A stretch of DNA of 64,000 nucleotides from Aquanectria penicillioides. Lineage: Eukaryota; Ascomycota; Sordariomycetes; Hypocreales; Nectriaceae. Both the position numbers and the translations under genes were made by a program. The stretch spans positions 3,844,001 to 3,908,000 of the forward strand of contig PYIU01000007.1 of NCBI GenBank assembly GCA_003415625.1. The letters are read 5' to 3'. Of this stretch, positions 10,530 to 21,080 are shown piece after piece. Numbering within the stretch: the first letter of the stretch is position 1; every line of letters starts with the position of its first letter. The notes under the pieces are model-generated. The model saw only the letters and a list, made by a program, of their open reading frames with translations. It was not told where the DNA came from and searched no databases.

Positions 10530-11480
10530 TTAGATGTTGGCAGTCATGAACTTTTGGATTTCCTGTTGGATGTACTTCTTGTCTTGGTTCGGCCCCCATT
10601 CTCTGCCTGCGAGATGGCCCCATACACTCTCGATAACCTTGAGTTTCCCGGCTCTTAAATGTCTGAACTCCTCAGAACTGTCTTCTGGAGGAAAGTACAA
10701 GTCAGTTCTGCAGGGCATGAGTAAAACTTTAGTCTTGATGGCAGCCAATGTTTGCGCGAGATCGCCTTCCGTCGGTCCGTGGACTGAGATGTCTCCCTGG
10801 GCCTAGCAGTTCATCATGCACATGAGATTATGCTCGTCCAACGAACGCATCCCTTCATCCCAAAACTTGATCAAATGCTCCTCGACGGACTTGCACCCAA
10901 GTCTTTCCCATTGCTCTTGGCGAAACCACGAAGAGTTAAGTGCCCATGTTGAATACACCCTCGCAAACGCTCGAGTTTCAACCACCGCGGGTTCCGTATA
11001 AAGGCCTCCGTGTCAGTCAAGACGACTTGTTATGCCAACTGGTTCGAGCAGAGCTTTCCAATACAATCAGTCTTTGAGTGAAGTCGGGGTACATTGCCGC
11101 CAAATAGTATCCTTCTTGTCCTGCCATTGAAACCCCGATATAAGCGGCTAGTTGTTTGATTCCAATTGCAAGACAAAGATCATGCTGAACTTTGATGTTG
11201 TCCTCGTACAAGGTGGTGGGAAACTTGTGGGCCGGGAGTGCGCTGGGGGCATTCGATGGTGAGAAGGAATCGCCGCCGCCAAGGAGGCCGAAGACCACAA
11301 CGAAATACTCTTTGAGAATTGAATCCTCAAAGTCGTATAAAAATACAATGTAGTCCTAAGCTTGCCACTAAAGCATGCAGGAATGAGAATGGCTGGATTA
11401 TTGGGCGATCCGATAGTTAGGTAGGCGAGTGTGAGTCGTCATTTTTAGATGGCACAGGGAAGCCAAGTTTGGCCTTTTGC
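10530..11480 (-). pseudogene. Decayed homoserine O-acetyltransferase-like alpha/beta hydrolase
   Basis: Pieces of one protein lie in order but in different frames on the minus strand. Near 11290-11430 is an N-terminal LAYLT-type stretch. At 11017-11298 comes VVFGLLGGG through the nucleophile elbow GVSMAGQ (family form GxSMGGQ). At 10803-10985 is FARVYSTWALNSSWFRQ, and at 10530-10802 the end MPCRTDLYFPPED with the late catalytic Asp and a WGH histidine. Lesions seen: a frame change at the T run near 11337-11342, lost sequence plus frame change near 11010-11025, and a TAG at 10803-10805 where the family has Trp (TGG). Further stops lie upstream near 11430-11445. MetX-like proteins move acyl groups from acyl-CoA to homoserine or serve in secondary metabolism. 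This copy cannot make a full enzyme. Confidence 0.8.
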
Positions 11481-11489
11481 CATAGGTGA

Positions 11490-13339
11490 AATACTTGACA
11501 CGAGCCGCCATTTTTTGTGAGATGATGTGTTTTTGGGAGTTTTGAATTCAGGACGTGATTACGATTTGAGCACAGGGCGATATACAAACCTGCTTTCATA
11601 AATATAGCAAAAAACAGCGTTGATCCATATACCTCCCATATACACACTTCAGAGCCTTGATGAAGTCCGTTGCAAACATGATGACTAATTTGAAATCATA
11701 ATCCTCCACGGTATTGAGATCCCTTGCAATGATTCGTCGATAGGTCCCATATAAGGAAGCTTAAACATCACATCCCGACAGCGATGTCAGCGAGTAAACT
11801 AACAACATTGTTCGTAAATATTCAAGTGTGCCCAAGACCGAATGGGATGGAGGTGGAACCGGTTCGGAAGTCCGTGGAGGTTCGATTAAATAAGCGTGGG
11901 AACAAATCTGTGCTGGGGGAGACTTTGAAGCATGCCACGGAGTTTGGATGAAGTAAGTATCAACTACGTTAGCATTATAGGAGACTGGCTCACAGAAGGC
12001 CCAACATTATTCCGATCAGAAAATGGTGAATCTCGTGAAGCTACAGCTGAAAGGAAATTTGGAGATCCTGCTTGGTCATTGAAAGATTTGGGGGTTCGCG
12101 TGGGACAGGACCACAGCCATCTGCGAACCTAACATAACCTATGCAAGATTTTGTGGACCATCCTGTCTCAGCGATTCCCGTTGATTATCAAAACTACTTC
12201 TCCAGGTCCGACTGCAGTCTTTTTGCCGGCATCCATTCGTGACGTCAAGTTCCGCTGCTCAGATCATTTCTATGCAGAGGGGAAATTCCATGCGTCATTT
12301 CTCGGGTCAGAGGGTTGCCCACCAGTCAAAAGGTCTTCCCACTTGAGAAGCGAGAAAATCGCTCACTTGGTTAGTCAATGCTGAGCTACCACAGACTCAA
12401 GCGACTCCCGGCTCGGAACGGTGGCCTATCATCTTGGATATCAGATGATCAGATAAGATAACTTTATTCATCAAAGTTTCCACCTGCCTGACCTAGGGCC
12501 AAGCCACCGCTGTTTGATCCGGGAATAGGTGCAGGTCCCACTTGGAGCTTGCCCCTGTCGTGAGTTCATCCGGTATCATTTGCAAATTGACAAGGATTGG
12601 AGACACTAGGCATTGCCGCTAGTTTCGGTTCAACCCGATGTCGGCTCCAAGCGAGTGTTTGCAGGCATCTCGTGCCCACGTTTTCGTGCTGGACTGGGCA
12701 CTCAACCAGCCACACCACGAGGCATTGGATCCATGCCAAGCCTTTGCCATGCTCCCATTGCCTTGCAGTCCTTTGGAGCCGAGGCCACTCAAGGCTAGTT
12801 TCATGGCGGAATCACGCCTGATGTTTCTCAGTACGGACCTCTCGGAGATCGGTAGACAAGTTAGTTCAATGTTGCAGTGCACCATTGGAACACTTTTCCT
12901 AATAAGTCCATCGGCCGAGACTGGATGGCCCTGACCAGGATAGCCGTTCCTCGTATGGAATGGGTCATTCTCGTAACTAGAGCAGTTGATCCTTGTATTT
13001 GATGATTTGCTTTCTGCGCTTGTTCACCCCGCTACATTCTTCCACCAACTATTGTTCCCATACCACAACCGAACTCCTGCGCCGACTCTCAGCTTGAGGT
13101 GATTTCTTTCTGATTTCCAACAGGATGTCCTGAATCAATTAAGATTTAAGTTAGACTCATCGGGAGGCCCTTGGGATCAGTGTACATATAATGGTAGATC
13201 CTCCTGGAACAGTCTGGCCGGAGCAGCACTAGCACCCCCTTCACGCCTCACTCCACGGGCCCAAATCTCACTGGCCTGCTGATTTGAATTAATTCTGCCG
13301 GCCATTCTTTCTGGCGATATTTTGGATTCCACCACAGCA
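11490..13339. other. Long intergenic region
   Basis: About 1.85 kb with only short, unrelated open frames on both strands. A GATAAGATAA stretch near 12450 matches paired GATA-factor sites, which could be regulatory. No gene is supported. Confidence 0.5.
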
Positions 13340-16300
13340 ATGGTACCCTGGATCCGGCAACTTCAGACAGCCGTTCTTGTCGCCGCCGTTCTGACCTCAA
13401 GTGTTTCTGCTTGGAATCATGACAGCGTTGCTTCCTCTCGGAAACCAGCCTCCACTCTGACATCAGGAGTCATTCCAGGAAGGTATATTGTGGAACTTGA
13501 CCGCACGGATAACCTGGGCCAACGCGATGTTATTCGTCGTGCGGAATCTGTCATTGGAGACTTACAAACACTCGGCTATAATGCCAAAGTCAAACAAGAT
13601 TACTCTGAGATCTCCAACAAGTTCCAGGGAGTCTCAATCGAGGTCTTAAATACTAAAGAGGGTACTCTAAGTCAGCTGAGGAATATCTCCGGCGTTGCAG
13701 ATGCCTGGCCTGTCTATACCATTACCCTCGACACTGACTTCAACACCAATGATGCTAGTCCGAAATGGAACCCTCACATTGTAACCCGAGTTGACGAGTT
13801 ACACAAAAGAGGAATCAAAGGCAAGGGCCAGCGCGTTTGTGTGGTGGACAGCGGCGCGGATCTGAATCACCCTGCTTTGGCTGGTCGGATCGCAGGCGGC
13901 AAAAGCATGTTGGATGACACCTCCAATGTCGAGGACTGTAACGGTCATGGAACCTTTGTCTCCTCTGTCATAGTTGGCCAAAATAAAGATTTTTCTGGAG
14001 TTGCTCCAGAAGCCGAAGTCTTCATGTATAAGGTCTTTGGTTGTGAGTCCAGCACCTCAAACGATATTGTACTAAAGGGCCTTTTGGCAGCAGATGCTGA
14101 TGGTTGCGACATCGTGTCTCTTTCATTGGGCGTGGATAATGGATACTCTGGATCTGTCATGTCTCGAGTTGCTAGCAAAGTTGCAAAAGATCGCTTGGTG
14201 ATCATTGCAGCTGGTAATTCCGGCGAGATGGGCGCTTTCTATGCCAGCTCACCGGCCTCAGGGCGTGGCGTTATTTCAGTTGCTTCGGTCAACTCAAAGC
14301 AAGTTATGGGTTGGCCAGCAACCATTCGTGCTTCGAATGGAGATAGCCTTGAGCTCAGATACGTCACCCCAGACGGACAGAAGCTGAACGAGTCGATCAG
14401 CGTGTCTTTGTCCTTTGACTCGGGCGATTCTTGTAACCCCGAATTATATGGGAGCGAGAACGAGGCAGTGGTTGTCAAAAGAGGAGTATGCTTTCCAGTC
14501 AAGGCATACAACTTCCTTTCTAGCACAGGATTCGGATACTACCTCATTTTCGATTCCTACAACCAGGGCGTCCTCTACGAGTCAGATGTCACCAACACCA
14601 ACCCCACAGTTCATTTATATGCTGTGACACAGGCATCTGTAGGTGAATGGGTCAAGAATCAAGTCTCATTGAGTCGCAATTTGACATTCATTGTCGATGC
14701 TGACGCAAATCCGAAGGCGTCGCAATCTGATTTCCCTAGCGGTGGACAAGTGTCATACTTCTCATCTTGGGGGCCAACTTTTGAGAACGACTTCAGTCCC
14801 ACAATCGCAGCACCTGGAGGTGCCGTATATGGAGCATTCCCAGACAACAAATACGCAATCGCTTCGGGAACTTCATTCTCCACTCCATATCTGGCGGGCA
14901 TTGCTGCTCTGTTCTTTACACACGTCGGCAAGGATGCTTCGGAATTTGCTCGAAGGATTTCTTCCACTGCGGCTTTGCTTCCCTCATATGACCAGACCCA
15001 AAAGAATATTATCAGTCAGGTCGCACCGTTAGCCCAGCAAGGCGCCGGTCTGGTAGATGCCGTGAAAGCTGTCGACTACAAGACCATTCTGCTGTCAGAG
15101 TCTCACATTTCACTCAATGATACAGACAATCGCGTCAAAACGCACACCATTCGGCTAAAGAACACGTCACCATCTGAGGCAACTTACAAAATATCGCACG
15201 TGTCGGCTTCGACAGTTCACGGCCGAGATGAATACTGGTACCCTAACGAGTACTTTCCCCCTATTCTAGACGACTTGGAAGGTTCCATTGAGGCTCCCGA
15301 GAGCGTTACTATTGCATCAGGGGCAACTCAAGATATCACAGTCACCATAAACGCACCAAATAATGGTGATGGCAATAGTGGAGTATTGTGGAGTGGGAAA
15401 ATCGTTTTCGAGGGCAGCAATGGTGAATTCATCTCAGTCCCGTATATGGGTGTCGAAGTATCGACTTATAACTGGACACCTCTGGAAGGATCTCCACTAG
15501 TTTTCCGATATGACTCGGATTCTGGTTATTTGTATCCGGTCAACTGGCAGGAAAAGCCCTACAAGCCCGCTGAATTCGAGTCTCCTGAAATCTACTACGC
15601 CTTGAGGTATGGCACATATGAGTTCTCTCTTGATTTGGTGGGAGAGAACTGGAACGTGGACGCCTTCGAGTACCCATTCTCTCCTTCAATAGGGACTAAT
15701 AGTTGGTACGGTCCTCTGAGGACGCAACCTGACGCCTTTGGCTCCTATACAGAGTTTCCCATTCAATTCCCGTTACGATTCAGCAACGTGGGATTCAACA
15801 CCTTTCAAAGCTTCTCGAATGGTACCGAAATTCCGTCAGGAAAATACAAAGTTCTCAGCAGGGCACTCCGCATGTTCGGTGACGCATCTAATGCCAAAGA
15901 TTGGCAGTTGTTCCTATCCGACTCGTTCGGTATTCAGCACGGGAACGACCCTATCCCAGGCTCGGGTGATACGATTACCCAATCACCTACTAGAATGGCA
16001 ACTCCTGCGAGTCTAAGCCCTACAACAACCCCGGCCGTTACCGTCACAAGCATGGTTGCGACAACCACAACTACCAGTCCCACGGCGACTTCCACTCCGC
16101 TGCAAGGAGTTAACAAGACGCTAAAGGCTGTGGCGTCACCAGTTGGCATTTCAGACGCATTTGTTGATATCTCTCTCAGGATACAAGGTGTGTCGTCCAA
16201 CGAGATCTATGACGCTGGCGGCTGGATGGAGTTGCATGTTCAGATTAAGATCCCGACACGTCTAGAAGAAGGGTCCGTCGTTAGCTTTACGCTCCCGAAA

Positions 16301-18241
16301 GAGATCATTGATGTGGCCGAAAAGGAATACGTCATGGACCGCGCCTCTAACCTGGTAGGCAGCGCGAAATTTGACAGCAGCACTGGCCTTTATTCAATCA
16401 CCTTTGCTGAGTGGGCAAGCTGGCATAGTGATATTGCGGGAGATTTCTATCTCTACTGTCGGTTTAGCGATGGCTTCAAAGCCGGGCTTGAGACAGGAAC
16501 ATACTATGTCGAGATTCCAACAGTTGGCAAGACGTTCTACCCTCCAGTCACATATCGCGCGGTCGATCGATCGAGGGTTTTCGAACAACAACAAGCAAAG
16601 TTGGTGGATGACTTACAAGTTTTCTTCTTCGATATTGAAGTTCCTGGCGCTGTCGGGCCCTGGAACTCTGTCACTCTCATTGGAAGCCAGGCATCCGGCG
16701 ACGATGGAATTCTCTGCAGCCAAACCACAGTGTCGATTGGCACCAAGCTTGATCGCGAAAATCGGATCGTCCAATCTGAAGATGTTAGTTCAGAGTCTAT
16801 TCAAAGATGCGAGGTAAAGGTATTCAAGGCTCTTTACGCAAATTCCATCTCCAAGGATGAGGTTCTCGCGTTTAGCATCGCAAACATCATGGGGCTCAAA
16901 GATTCTTGGACAATTAGTCTATCATACACGCTCGCTATTGAACTAGCGAATGGTACAACGATAGGTTACCAGCTAAGAACCATTTCATACGACCGATATT
17001 CTCGAAGCAGTCCAGACGGCTGGTTCGACGCGGTTGTTGATAAGACTGGTCCTATCCAGGGCCCTGGTATTACCTCAACAAGTCTTTCTTCTTCAACATG
17101 GATCACATCATTGACCTCCTTGACGCCAGTCGTCAATATTACAGCGGCCACTTCAAGCACGACTTATTCTTTGTCGCCATCTCCCTTCACGAGCACACCG
17201 TATACTGTCGCGAACACCACAGCACCCGGCTCCAGAACTGTGACTTCTTCAAAAAACTTTTCGTCAACACCAGCTTCTCTTACAAGCCATACTTTGGATA
17301 GGAACAGCTCATCACCAACAACTCTATTGTCAACAACTTCGTCACTAGCAACTTCATCTCCAACTACATTCAGTAGAACACCTTCTTCAACATTCGAAGA
17401 AACTTCTTTAGTGGTGTCGACTAGTCTTTCAAGGGCTTCGACAACTCCTGGGAAATCGACAGGGGTGATGTCTTCTGCGGAGACCCAAGAGACACAACTT
17501 TCATCAACAGAACCCCATTCTGCTTCAAGCCCCAGTATTACTTTCAGCGCTATTACTCGTGCTACCACGTTATCCCACTCAGTCAGCATCATCACCTCGG
17601 TCTGTCCTGACAATGCCTGCACAAAGCTGGTCACGGTCACACTCACGGTCCCCTGCGACACGGGCGACATGGAGATAACCACGACTTCGGTACAAACGCT
17701 GAATGCGCAATCCGGTCAACAATCAGTCACTATTGATAATTCCAACCGATCCGAGACCTTCTCTCAGTCAAGAAATGTAGAGTCTTCAAGAGACCATTCC
17801 ACTGGTAGATTCGTTGTCTCTACAAGGTCCGAGATTCGAAACCAACAACCTGCAGTTACTATTCCTGCTACATCCGACAACTGGAATCCTCCATATACAT
17901 CTTTGAAAAATGGCGGTAGTTCGGGAACAGGAATTTCGATAGTGGATGGTGCAAAGACATTGACAACAAATGCTCCTAAGACTAGCCATGAGGCAGAGGC
18001 TGGAAGCAAGGGCCAACCCGAATCGGAAACCGAATCATCAGAGACAACGCAAACTTCTGGTGCGCCTGAACGTTTTACAACCATCCAGAGCAATTCTGCG
18101 TCGCCCTTTACTCGTACATCAAGACTCGAGACCTCGGTACCTACAATGAATGTTGTAGAGACGTCTAGTGCAAACATATCGGTTAGTTCGATTAAATATG
18201 CATTGGCATTCGTGGTTGCAGCCATAATTACGACTCTATAG
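13340..18241 (+). CDS. GPI-anchored subtilisin-like serine protease with Ser/Thr-rich stalk
   Basis: A single-exon gene of 1633 residues. The ATG at 13340 is chosen because a 24-residue secretion signal (hydrophobic LVAAVLTSSVSA) follows at once; the open frame extends 18 bases upstream without an ATG. After a propeptide (about 45-125) comes an S8 subtilase domain with the triad Asp170 (VVDSGAD), His203 (NGHGTF) and Ser512 (GTSFSTP). The long gap between His and Ser holds a protease-associated-type insertion. An Fn3-like region (about 590-700) follows, as in C5a-peptidase-type subtilases. Residues about 920-1230 form an all-beta-looking region of unknown type flanked by Thr-rich linkers. From about 1240 the chain is Ser/Thr-rich with a CPDNAC...TVP-C segment seen in fungal wall proteins. 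It ends in a hydrophobic tail (ALAFVVAAIITTL) fitting a GPI signal. Expected at the cell surface or wall. Confidence 0.9.
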   Translation: MVPWIRQLQTAVLVAAVLTSSVSAWNHDSVASSRKPASTLTSGVIPGRYIVELDRTDNLGQRDVIRRAESVIGDLQTLGYNAKVKQDYSEISNKFQGVSIEVLNTKEGTLSQLRNISGVADAWPVYTITLDTDFNTNDASPKWNPHIVTRVDELHKRGIKGKGQRVCVVDSGADLNHPALAGRIAGGKSMLDDTSNVEDCNGHGTFVSSVIVGQNKDFSGVAPEAEVFMYKVFGCESSTSNDIVLKGLLAADADGCDIVSLSLGVDNGYSGSVMSRVASKVAKDRLVIIAAGNSGEMGAFYASSPASGRGVISVASVNSKQVMGWPATIRASNGDSLELRYVTPDGQKLNESISVSLSFDSGDSCNPELYGSENEAVVVKRGVCFPVKAYNFLSSTGFGYYLIFDSYNQGVLYESDVTNTNPTVHLYAVTQASVGEWVKNQVSLSRNLTFIVDADANPKASQSDFPSGGQVSYFSSWGPTFENDFSPTIAAPGGAVYGAFPDNKYAIASGTSFSTPYLAGIAALFFTHVGKDASEFARRISSTAALLPSYDQTQKNIISQVAPLAQQGAGLVDAVKAVDYKTILLSESHISLNDTDNRVKTHTIRLKNTSPSEATYKISHVSASTVHGRDEYWYPNEYFPPILDDLEGSIEAPESVTIASGATQDITVTINAPNNGDGNSGVLWSGKIVFEGSNGEFISVPYMGVEVSTYNWTPLEGSPLVFRYDSDSGYLYPVNWQEKPYKPAEFESPEIYYALRYGTYEFSLDLVGENWNVDAFEYPFSPSIGTNSWYGPLRTQPDAFGSYTEFPIQFPLRFSNVGFNTFQSFSNGTEIPSGKYKVLSRALRMFGDASNAKDWQLFLSDSFGIQHGNDPIPGSGDTITQSPTRMATPASLSPTTTPAVTVTSMVATTTTTSPTATSTPLQGVNKTLKAVASPVGISDAFVDISLRIQGVSSNEIYDAGGWMELHVQIKIPTRLEEGSVVSFTLPKEIIDVAEKEYVMDRASNLVGSAKFDSSTGLYSITFAEWASWHSDIAGDFYLYCRFSDGFKAGLETGTYYVEIPTVGKTFYPPVTYRAVDRSRVFEQQQAKLVDDLQVFFFDIEVPGAVGPWNSVTLIGSQASGDDGILCSQTTVSIGTKLDRENRIVQSEDVSSESIQRCEVKVFKALYANSISKDEVLAFSIANIMGLKDSWTISLSYTLAIELANGTTIGYQLRTISYDRYSRSSPDGWFDAVVDKTGPIQGPGITSTSLSSSTWITSLTSLTPVVNITAATSSTTYSLSPSPFTSTPYTVANTTAPGSRTVTSSKNFSSTPASLTSHTLDRNSSSPTTLLSTTSSLATSSPTTFSRTPSSTFEETSLVVSTSLSRASTTPGKSTGVMSSAETQETQLSSTEPHSASSPSITFSAITRATTLSHSVSIITSVCPDNACTKLVTVTLTVPCDTGDMEITTTSVQTLNAQSGQQSVTIDNSNRSETFSQSRNVESSRDHSTGRFVVSTRSEIRNQQPAVTIPATSDNWNPPYTSLKNGGSSGTGISIVDGAKTLTTNAPKTSHEAEAGSKGQPESETESSETTQTSGAPERFTTIQSNSASPFTRTSRLETSVPTMNVVETSSANISVSSIKYALAFVVAAIITTL

Positions 18242-19004
18242 GGCTGTTTCCTCAATATTGAGAGCATTACCGTCTTCCACATTACATCATTCGGTGATAG
18301 TCAAGTTATGTGGAACATGAAGGATTATGGTTCTGAGAGCAAGTGAGATTATTGCACGAGGGAACTATTCCACTTACGAATTTTTTCAAAGAATAATAAG
18401 AACAGAAGGAAGACAATTATACAGACCTTAGGGCTCTAATTAGATAATTCAAGATACGAGTTCTACCTGTGCCCTCATTACGATTGTTCTTTACGATTGT
18501 ACTTGCTGATGGTGCTTTTTAGCAGGCCTCGGACCCACTTCAAAATTGATAATGAGAAGTAGCTAGGATATGTCTTGGGCTCTCATCGCATTCATCAAAT
18601 TTAGGAATATAGCCGTGTAAATAACTAACCTGTATTGCACTTTCACAGAAGTTCTCTACTATTATATTGGTGCATCATTCAAACCTCAGCTGTGTCGTCG
18701 TTATTCCGCAGTTCCTTCGGTCACGAATGGACCTTTCACCCATAGCACATCCACATCAACTTCACTGCATAGAGAGAAGTCTTCATGAGGTATCATCACA
18801 AATTCAAGGTACAAAACTTTGCTCCATATTCGCTCTTCTAGCTTACATATCTCTATAAACACGCGCGAAAGTTGGGGTCTAATCCTGTTCTATAGCAATG
18901 GTATGCTATTTTGCACCATCCTTCCTCGATGTGCTGCCCATCTTCGGAATATGTGTGATTCGATTCGAGGCGTCGATGTTCCTAGGTTTCCCACATCGGC
19001 AAAT
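18242..19004. other. Intergenic, A+T-rich
   Basis: Convergent 3' ends of the subtilase and the CFEM gene. No gene is supported. Short open frames around 18667-19097 have no domain. Confidence 0.5.
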
Positions 19005-19327
19005 CTACTCCTGACTAGATGGCCTTCCACACTTGCTGATAAGCGAGCTAACGACAGCCTCTGTAGTGATTTAGTTAGTCATGATCGGTACTATTGACGA
19101 TAACGAGAATGCATACTCAATGGATCGCCGGAAAGGCCACACTCAGCCATGCAAGTCTCGGGCTTGGCGGTAGTGCCGTGGAAAGCTTTGCACAGACAGC
19201 TGTTACTAGACGCGTCATTGCAGAGGCTAGATTCCTTCACAATGCAGTTGGCGAAGCAACTCTCATCGCTGGCGTAGACACGGCCAAGGACCAGGCAGAG
19301 AGCAGCAGTAACAAATGTGAACTTCAT
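19005..19327 (-). CDS. Small secreted CFEM-domain protein
   Basis: Exon 1 is 19117-19327 and exon 2 is 19005-19060, joined across a 56-base intron (GTATGC donor, ACTAAC branch, CTACAG acceptor), giving 88 residues. The protein starts with a signal peptide (MKFTFVTAALCLVLGRVYA). It then has eight cysteines in CFEM-like order: C-x3-C-x6-C-x7-C-x1-C-x13-C-x3-C, and a last Cys (SKCG) coded by exon 2. Without the splice the frame ends early with only seven cysteines, so the intron is well supported. CFEM proteins bind haem or act as wall proteins and effectors in fungi. An Asp that binds haem in known members is usually placed just before the fourth cysteine; here the site reads SNSC, so haem binding is doubtful. 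No GPI tail is visible, so it is probably secreted free. Confidence 0.85.
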
Positions 19328-21080
19328 GGTGAGAGAGTGAGGTCGAGAAGGTTTTCGCAGGATTGTTCGAGTTCGGGTCCGAGTTTAATGGTGAGCAGGA
19401 TATACAATTCACTGATGAGGCAGGGTATGCATCTGGGGCAGGATTGGTTGTATATAAATAATAACACCAGCTAAGTAGCTCCGTTCGGTATGGACGCATA
19501 CGGAGTACTCCACATTTTGGCCATGGAAAAACTCTGCTCTACACACGCATTTGGTATGCGAGACCCTAAACATGAGCTTTGAACCAGTTCCGGAACACCT
19601 CATCTGAGACATCCCTGAAGCGGGTCACTTCTTCCCCATGTGTTGCTGTAGATGTGTCGAGCATTGTTCTGGATCAACCCAGCAACCCGGCAGAGCACAC
19701 CGCGCAGACCGAGAAATAAGGAGATTTCATGTTCCACGAGGGATGATTCACAGTCATCAAAGACTAACAAGTGGAGCAAATTAGGATCCTATCGAAGATA
19801 TGCAAGAGTCGGCTCACGCTTGCAAAAGAGCCGGATAGGATGCTTTCTCGGGGACATCTCATCTAGGAGGAGCACGGTTCCTGGAGGCATTGGTCAGACA
19901 CGAGCTGTGCATTGAGTTTGACAGGAGCTGGATGAAACGACCAATTGCCAGAATTAACCACTTCAGGCTGCCGGCATGGCTTGTGGATTCGAGCTATAGT
20001 GGAGTGTAATAAGCAAAATTACCCAAGCTCCCTCTCCAGCTCTCTCGTCGTCTGTGCTGAAACCAGAGGCGAAATCGCTTTTGTCGCTTCCGGAAACTCA
20101 GAGAGCTGCTATCATCAGCCAGCCACGACACCAAATGTGTCTTGGATTTTGTGCCAGTTTGGTGGCCGGCCTGAGCGAATAATCCTGGCGATGCCGCACA
20201 CAAATCCGACTTGGGTAAATAGCAATGTCCGGATTTGCATGACACTAGTCCGACAACAGAATGCATGTCTCACATCTTTCTTCGTCCAAAACAACGCCTC
20301 GCGAATTCGGCGATCACGCAAGAGCACGGAGTACCACAACATGCCGCACCACAACACGCCGTTTTCGACAAGGATTGTGACGAAGCCCGGCAAGGCGGGA
20401 TCATTCTTTGCTTCGGAAAGTCTAGTCAAGCAAATCATGGCTTGGTGTTTTCCTTGCCTGTAAGGTTGATCCAATGGGGGCAGGTCATGTCATGTCACGA
20501 TACAGATCCCAAAATGAACCCGAATCTAGGAATTTCGGTCTACACGAGGAAAATGTAATAAACAACCAATCTGAACTCACCGATGTTGAATTTATTTGCA
20601 TTCGCTGATGAAATAACCTCAAGTAGACGCATGCGCTAGCTGTCATTCTTGGCCAGCCCTTGATCAATGAGTATTGAAATGTTCAAAGTTCCCCAGCCCA
20701 GAATTCTTGAGCGCGAAAGCTCTAGTTTGGCCCAAACCTAACAGGTAAGCTGATGTAGCCCGCAGCGAGCCGTGTTGTTGGACTTTCACATGACATCCTT
20801 GGCAAAGTCGAATACTATCGATCCTCGTATCGCTCCCATCCTGTCTCACATCTTGGAACGTGCCCTGAGCCTAAACAACAGATCTTCAAATGTTTCAGAT
20901 TCTTTAAGCCAAATACCTGGTTGCGTGGTCAGCATCTAACTAAGCCAAGACACAACATGAGTGCGTTCCTGGGTACTCCCGGCCAACCTCGTATCCATCA
21001 TGGTAACATGAATTTCCGCATTTGCATACCAAAGGACTCTGGACTGCATCATTTTTTGTCCATCATCCTAACATAAATAA
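19328..21080. other. Long intergenic region
   Basis: About 1.75 kb upstream of the CFEM gene and downstream of the dioxygenase-like gene. A TATATAAATA stretch at 19451-19460 lies about 125 bases upstream of the CFEM start. A TACGGAGTACTCC palindrome lies near 19499. Overlapping open frames at about 19945-20474 on both strands show no domain and are not called. Confidence 0.5.

Noticed and set aside
17164..18282. Two minus-strand open frames of 172 codons each
   Set aside because: They are antisense to the Ser/Thr-rich stalk of the subtilase. Biased codon use there keeps the opposite strand open, and no domain is present.
19945..20474. Overlapping open frames of 172 and 119 codons on opposite strands
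   Set aside because: Neither has a domain, a signal peptide or a convincing splice pattern; they probably keep open by chance.
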